Source: Streptosporangiaceae bacterium (GTDB lineage: Bacteria > Actinomycetota > Actinomycetes > Streptosporangiales > Streptosporangiaceae). Taken from it: 8,840 nucleotides of DNA. Under the pieces are notes generated by a model that worked only from the letters and a program-made list of their open reading frames with translations, made no database searches and was not told where the DNA came from. Positions 5,483 through 8,840 of the stretch are shown here, piece after piece. The stretch lies in NCBI GenBank assembly GCA_030039095.1, contig JASHQP010000522.1, positions 1-8,840 on the forward strand. The letters run 5' to 3'. The number at the start of each line of letters is the position of its first letter. The stretch's first letter is position 1. The position numbers and the translations under genes are program-made.

Positions 5483-6406
5483 TCAGCGACCAGCCCCGGC
5501 TGGAGCGTAACGGGCGGTATGGATGACCCGCGCCGGCCTTCCCAGGCCGGGCCTGCTTCCCTGGTGCCGGCGCAGGGCCGCGTCCCGGGCGGCGTTCTCG
5601 AGCCGGTCGGGCAGCGGGGCGAGCTCGGCCTCTCCGTAACGGCGCTGCAGTGCCGCGCGGATGAGGAAGTCGGCGAGCTCCGGGTTCCGTGGCAGGCACG
5701 GGCCGCGCAGGTAGGTCCCGATCGCGTTGCCGAGGCGGACACCCTCGCCGCCGTCGCCGTTGTTCCCGTGCCCGGCGACGACCCGGCCGAGCGGGCGCGC
5801 CGCCGGGCCGAGATAGGTGCGGGCGCCGTGGTTCTCGAAACCCACCAGGAGATGCCCGCGGGGGGCTCCGGGGGAGCGTCCCCCCGGGCCGGCACATACG
5901 CGGGGGGCTCCGGGCGGCCGTCCCCCCGGGCCAGCACAGTCCCACTGCACGAGCAGGTCGCCGATCGCCCGGCCGGACCTGGCCTCGGCCAGCGTGCAGG
6001 ACGCCGTGGTCAGGTCCGCGCCCTGCTGAATCGTCCAGGTGTCGAACAGCCGGGCACCGGGAAGCTCCACGCCGCGGCTCGGCTGGTAGAAGCGGCCGAG
6101 CAGCTCGTAGCCCGCTCCGACGGCCAGCAGGGCGGCGCCCTCGCCGACCGCATCGCAGATCCCGGGACCCTTGACGTCGGCCAGATCCGTGGCGATCAGC
6201 CGCTGGTGAAACTCCCCGCCGTTGCCGATCACGAAGAGGTCCACCTCGTCGGCGCTGACCGGGTCGCCGAGATTCAGTTCCCTGACGTCGGTGCCGATGC
6301 CGCGCCAGCCGCAGCGCCTGGTGATCGCGGCGAGGTTCCCGCGATCGCCGTAGCCGCTCATGATCTCGGGGTAGAGGTAGCCGACGGTGATCGTGCGCGC
6401 GGTCAT
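5483..6406 (-). CDS. gatD: GatD-like type 1 glutamine amidotransferase lacking its catalytic Cys and His
   Basis: This 307-residue protein resembles GatD, the glutaminase subunit that feeds ammonia to MurT for lipid II amidation. Family features: VGYLYPEIMSGYGDRGNL (8-25), ALLAVGAGYELLG (92-104), VGFENHGARTYLG (188-200), GHGNN (212-216) and GTYLRGPCLPRNPELAD (230-246). In S. aureus GatD, Cys94 (CGGYQ) and His189 (TYLHGP) form the catalytic pair. Here the aligned residues are Gly97 (codon GGA) and Arg234 (codon CGC). The GGGxD-type motif is also changed to GNGGEFHQ (61-68). Residues 157-184 are an extra double repeat (CAGPGGR-P/S-PGAPR), and the protein is longer than the S. aureus form, which I recall as about 243 residues. 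The ATG at 6406 follows the murT stop by 2 bases with GGGAGG as SD, so both are co-translated. It is open and in frame, so it is not an obvious pseudogene, but glutaminase activity is not expected. Confidence 0.9.
   Translation of the reverse strand: MTARTITVGYLYPEIMSGYGDRGNLAAITRRCGWRGIGTDVRELNLGDPVSADEVDLFVIGNGGEFHQRLIATDLADVKGPGICDAVGEGAALLAVGAGYELLGRFYQPSRGVELPGARLFDTWTIQQGADLTTASCTLAEARSGRAIGDLLVQWDCAGPGGRPPGAPRVCAGPGGRSPGAPRGHLLVGFENHGARTYLGPAARPLGRVVAGHGNNGDGGEGVRLGNAIGTYLRGPCLPRNPELADFLIRAALQRRYGEAELAPLPDRLENAARDAALRRHQGSRPGLGRPARVIHTARYAPAGAGR
5857..5940. repeat. Two tandem 42-bp GC-rich hairpin repeats inside gatD
   Basis: Units 5857-5898 and 5899-5940 agree at 36 of 42 positions and both begin CGCGGGGGGCTCCGGG. 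The first can fold as CGGGGG-GCTCC-GGG-GGAGC-(GT)-CCCCCG, a near-perfect hairpin; the second has an impaired inner stem. The 42-bp period is a multiple of three, so on the coding strand they add 14+14 residues (CAGPGGRPPGAPRV and CAGPGGRSPGAPRG) without breaking the frame. Homologues lack this segment, by my recall of S. aureus GatD. Confidence 0.85.
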
Positions 6407-6408
6407 CG

Positions 6409-7899
6409 CTAGGCCTCCCACAGCGCGCTCACCAGGCCCTGGCGCCGCAGCCAGTCCCGCAGCTGCCACAGGGCCTGGTAGGTGCCCACGACCCACAGCG
6501 GCTGGCCCGCTGGGGCCCCGGCGAGGGCGAGCCGCAGCGCGCCGACCGGGTCCGGCTCGACCGTGATCCTGGCAGCGTGGGCGTCGGTCCAGCCTGCATA
6601 CGCGAGGCGCACCGCCAGATCGCTGGCCCGGTTGCCGGACAGCACCGCCGACGGCACGAGCCCGCACACCGACTCGAAGTCGACGTCCCAGATCCACGAG
6701 ACGTCCGGCTCGTCATCACGGTCGTTGAGCGCGAGCAGCATGTGCTTGGGCCGCCCGTCACCGAGCAGGGCGCGCAGTACCTCGGTATAGCCGTTCGGGT
6801 TCTTGGCCAGCGCCAGGTACACCTCGCGGCCGCCGACCGTCACCTGCTCCATGCGGTTGAAGCCCGGCGTCATCTGGCCGACCGCGGGCAGCGCGCCGCC
6901 GGGAAGCTGGCCCGCGGTCGCCGCAGCGCATGCGGCGACCGCGTTGTAGGCGTTATACAGCCCAGGCAGCGGAATTTCGAGCACCGCCTCGCCGGCAGGC
7001 GTGATGATCTGAAGCCGCGAGGACGCAGGGCCGATGAGATCGACCTTTGCCGCGCGCACCTGCGGCGCCGGGCGGGCGAGGCCGCACTGCGCACAGCTCC
7101 AGTGGCCGAGCTGGGCGTAGAACACGCAGCCGTAGCCGAGCTCGCCGGCGCAGCGCGGGCAGCGCGGGAAGTCCGACGTATGGTCGGCGCCGCGGCGGTG
7201 CCCCGTGTCGTCGAGGCCGTAGAAGATCCTGGGATTCGGAAGATCAGCCGCCAGGTAGGCCACACGGGGGTCGTCCGCGTTGAGCACCAGCGTGGTGTCC
7301 GCGGGCAGCGACCGCAGGCTCCGCTCCCAGCGCCGGGTGAGGTAGTCCAGGTCGAGATAGCGGTCCATCTGGTCGCGGAAGACGTTGGTGAAGACCAGGG
7401 CTGTGGGGCTGACCTGTGCCAGGACCTCCGGCAGCGACCCCTCGTCCACCTCGAAGAGCCCGACGCAGCGGTCATCAGCGGGCAGGTGGCCCGCGGCCCT
7501 GGCGTGGGCCAGCAGAGTGGTCGCCAGGCCCCTGGGCTGGTTCGCCCCCTCCTGGTTGGTGATCGGGCGCAAGCCCGACGCGCGCATGACCCCGGCGAGC
7601 ATGCGGCAGGTCGTGCCCTTGCCGTTGGTCCCGGTCACGATCACGGCTCCCCGCGGGATCTCGCTGGCCAGGCCCGACAGCAGATGCGCATCGATGGCCA
7701 GTGCGGCCATTCCGGGAATCGCGGTCCCGTTGCCGCGGCCGAGCCGGCGGACGGTCCTTCGCGCCGCCTTCCCCACGGTGATCGCAAGGGCGCGCCGCCC
7801 GGGCGCTGCGGGCCGGCGCCGCCGGATATCGCGGCCGCGCCCGGAGCGCGCCTGGCGGCTGGCATAAACGTTAATGGCTTCCCCCGATGACGAATCCAT
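6409..7899 (-). CDS. murT: MurT-like Mur ligase (lipid II isoglutaminyl synthase subunit family)
   Basis: This 496-residue ATP-dependent ligase has a Mur central domain plus a C-terminal DUF1727. Motifs: P-loop GTNGKGTT (90-97), NQEGANQPRG (115-124), FEVDEGSLP (149-157), FTNVFRDQMDRY (170-181), LNADDP (206-211), Cys4 zinc ribbon C247-x2-C250...C269-x2-C272, LYNAYNA (314-320) and SWIWDVDFE (401-409). MurT activates the D-Glu alpha-carboxylate of lipid II so that ammonia from GatD yields D-isoglutamine. Several C-terminal motifs differ from consensus: FNRME for FGRxE, KNPNG for KNPAG, and LNDRDDEPD where others have a DGRD loop. Residues 1-36 are an Arg-rich extension beyond the usual N-terminus, so the true start could lie downstream (for example V42, GTG); the ATG at 7899 has only GGCGGAGA very close by. 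It is first in a pair with gatD and divergent from a TetR gene. Confidence 0.9.
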   Translation of the reverse strand: MDSSSGEAINVYASRQARSGRGRDIRRRRPAAPGRRALAITVGKAARRTVRRLGRGNGTAIPGMAALAIDAHLLSGLASEIPRGAVIVTGTNGKGTTCRMLAGVMRASGLRPITNQEGANQPRGLATTLLAHARAAGHLPADDRCVGLFEVDEGSLPEVLAQVSPTALVFTNVFRDQMDRYLDLDYLTRRWERSLRSLPADTTLVLNADDPRVAYLAADLPNPRIFYGLDDTGHRRGADHTSDFPRCPRCAGELGYGCVFYAQLGHWSCAQCGLARPAPQVRAAKVDLIGPASSRLQIITPAGEAVLEIPLPGLYNAYNAVAACAAATAGQLPGGALPAVGQMTPGFNRMEQVTVGGREVYLALAKNPNGYTEVLRALLGDGRPKHMLLALNDRDDEPDVSWIWDVDFESVCGLVPSAVLSGNRASDLAVRLAYAGWTDAHAARITVEPDPVGALRLALAGAPAGQPLWVVGTYQALWQLRDWLRRQGLVSALWEA

Positions 7900-7928
7900 T
7901 CTCCGCCATTCTGTGCCCGGGGGCAGCC

Positions 7929-7989
7929 CGCCTTAAGACCAGGGTAAAGGCATTGTGCGGCAAAGTCGTAGCAAGGGCCACGCCTTAAG
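7929..7989. repeat. Direct repeat CGCCTTAAG in the murT-tetR divergent region
   Basis: CGCCTTAAG occurs at 7929-7937 and 7981-7989, each containing the palindrome CTTAAG and each followed within a few bases by GTAAAG (7944-7949 and 7988-7993). They lie in the 253-base gap between the murT start and the TetR start. The spacing of 52 bp is close to five helical turns, so this is a possible regulator-binding pair. No other gene is seen in the gap. Confidence 0.4.
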
Positions 7990-8139
7990 TAAAGAAACTG
8001 CCGCCCATTCTGGGATCCCGGCGAGTGGGTCAATTCGGCGCCGTGAGCAGTCCGCGCCCCGCGCCCCGGCGCATGACCGAACCGCCTGCCGGGCTTGGCC
8101 GCTCGCGGACTCGCAGGATCATCACCGACTAATGAGGGG

Positions 8140-8145
8140 TACGTT
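8140..8145 (+). promoter_or_regulatory. Candidate -10 box of the TetR gene, implying a leaderless mRNA
   Basis: TACGTT (TANNNT pattern) ends 7 bases before the ATG at 8153, the spacing seen when transcription starts at or next to the start codon. No clear -35 hexamer is present. GAGGGG (8134-8139) would be too far upstream to act as a normal SD, which favours the leaderless reading. Confidence 0.4.
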
Positions 8146-8152
8146 ATGCCCT

Positions 8153-8809
8153 ATGCAGCTGACCCGTGAGCGGATCATCTCCGCCGCCATGGAGCTCATC
8201 GAGCGGGAGGGCGTTGACGCGGTATCGATGCGGCGCATTGCGGCGCAGCTCGATTCCGGGGTCATGGCTCTCTATAACCACGTTCCCAGCAAGGCTGCGC
8301 TGCTCGAGGGCGTGGCCGAGCATGTCATGTCCGGCATCGACTTCAGCGTCGATCCGGACGCGAGCTGGGAGGATCTGGTTCGCGCCCAGGCGCGTGCATT
8401 CCGGGAAGCCCTGCGCGCCCATCCCAGGTGCGCGATGGTCACGGTGAGCCGTCCCGCCACATCGGCCGCCGAGTTGCTTCCGATGGAGCACGCGCTGGGC
8501 CTGCTGCGGAGCGCGGGCTTCGGCGAGGAAGACGCGGTGCGGGTGGTGCGCATGTTCATCGGCTACATCATCGGCTCGCTGCTGCGCGAGGTAGGAGTGG
8601 CTCCCGGCCTGGTGCCGCAGCGCCCGCTGGGCCACGATCAGTCCGTGCTGGAGGCGGACCGGCCGATAGGTCTGGATCCGTCCGAATTTCCCCTCGTCAC
8701 GAGCATGTCAGCGGAGATCATGCAGCGAGATCATGACGCCGACTTTGAATTCGGCCTGAACCTGCTCGTCCACGCGATCTCCGAGCTGCGCCCGGCCCGC
8801 ACGAAATAG
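8153..8809 (+). CDS. TetR/AcrR-family transcriptional regulator
   Basis: This is a 218-residue regulator. The N-terminal HTH spans about residues 4-50: LTRERIISAAMELIEREGVD, then VSMRRIAAQLDSGVMALYNHVPSKAALL, the usual TetR signature with the recognition helix at GVMALYNHV. The rest (about 70-210) is an all-helical ligand/dimer domain of the TetR_C type, with no recognisable ligand signature. TetR proteins are dimeric repressors released by small molecules and often control divergent neighbours, here murT-gatD. ATG 8153 is chosen because the HTH begins at once; an in-frame ATG at 8132 adds 7 residues and has no SD. The 31 bases after the stop contain only a GC palindrome, GCCCGCGCGGGC, near 8818-8829. 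Confidence 0.92.
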   Translation: MQLTRERIISAAMELIEREGVDAVSMRRIAAQLDSGVMALYNHVPSKAALLEGVAEHVMSGIDFSVDPDASWEDLVRAQARAFREALRAHPRCAMVTVSRPATSAAELLPMEHALGLLRSAGFGEEDAVRVVRMFIGYIIGSLLREVGVAPGLVPQRPLGHDQSVLEADRPIGLDPSEFPLVTSMSAEIMQRDHDADFEFGLNLLVHAISELRPARTK

Positions 8810-8840
8810 CCCTTCTGCCCGCGCGGGCCGGCTCAGCGGC

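Noticed and set aside
5857..5940. CRISPR array or intergenic attenuator
   Set aside because: Only two adjoining units with no spacers, and they lie in frame within gatD.
6407..6697. Extended GatD start upstream of 6406
   Set aside because: The extension lies wholly inside murT in another frame; ATG 6406 has a good SD (GGGAGG) and matches the family N-terminus.
6577..7890. 437-codon plus-strand open frame opposite murT
   Set aside because: Antisense shadow with low-complexity Arg/Ala/Gly composition; murT motifs on the minus strand explain the region.

Overview
The window is high-GC DNA with GC-biased third codon positions and several GTG starts. The gene set (GlsB-like membrane protein, DUF2630, FAH hydrolase next to gltX, MurT/GatD pair, TetR regulator) points to an actinomycete. 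I cannot place it more precisely from sequence alone.

Left part (about 1-1750) looks accessory. A hipBA-type toxin-antitoxin module lies on the minus strand. HipB (838-518) runs into HipA (from 521, cut off by the left edge) through a GTGA overlap. Behind it is an AT-richer control region with an 11-bp repeat that overlaps a possible -10 box. Next comes a decayed plus-strand chimera: the ATPase domain of a sensor histidine kinase runs in frame into the first membrane segment of an FtsX/MacB-like ABC permease, then into unrecognised sequence. This region abuts the 3' end of a tRNA gene.

Middle part (about 1750-5345) looks like a conserved core locus for glutamate/glutamine decoding. On the minus strand the order is DUF2630 protein, FAH-family hydrolase, gltX (overlapping the hydrolase by 8 bases), tRNA-Gln(CUG) and tRNA-Glu(CUC). 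In organisms of this type one GluRS normally charges both tRNAs and GatCAB converts Glu-tRNA-Gln to Gln-tRNA-Gln, so the enzyme and both of its expected substrates are encoded together. A small plus-strand GlsB/YeaQ-like membrane protein sits between the two tRNAs. It has a possible stress-sigma-factor promoter, almost no leader, and a strong hairpin shared with the convergent tRNA-Gln gene.

Right part (about 5480-8810) holds a MurT-GatD pair (minus strand, 2-base gap) divergent from a TetR-family regulator. MurT/GatD normally amidates the D-Glu of lipid II to D-isoglutamine. The main oddity of the window is here. This GatD has Gly where the nucleophilic Cys belongs and Arg where the catalytic His belongs. 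It also carries an in-frame insertion made of two 42-bp GC-rich hairpin repeats. MurT keeps its P-loop and Cys4 zinc ribbon but departs from consensus at three conserved C-terminal motifs. The pair therefore looks like a diverged paralogue in which GatD no longer acts as a glutaminase.
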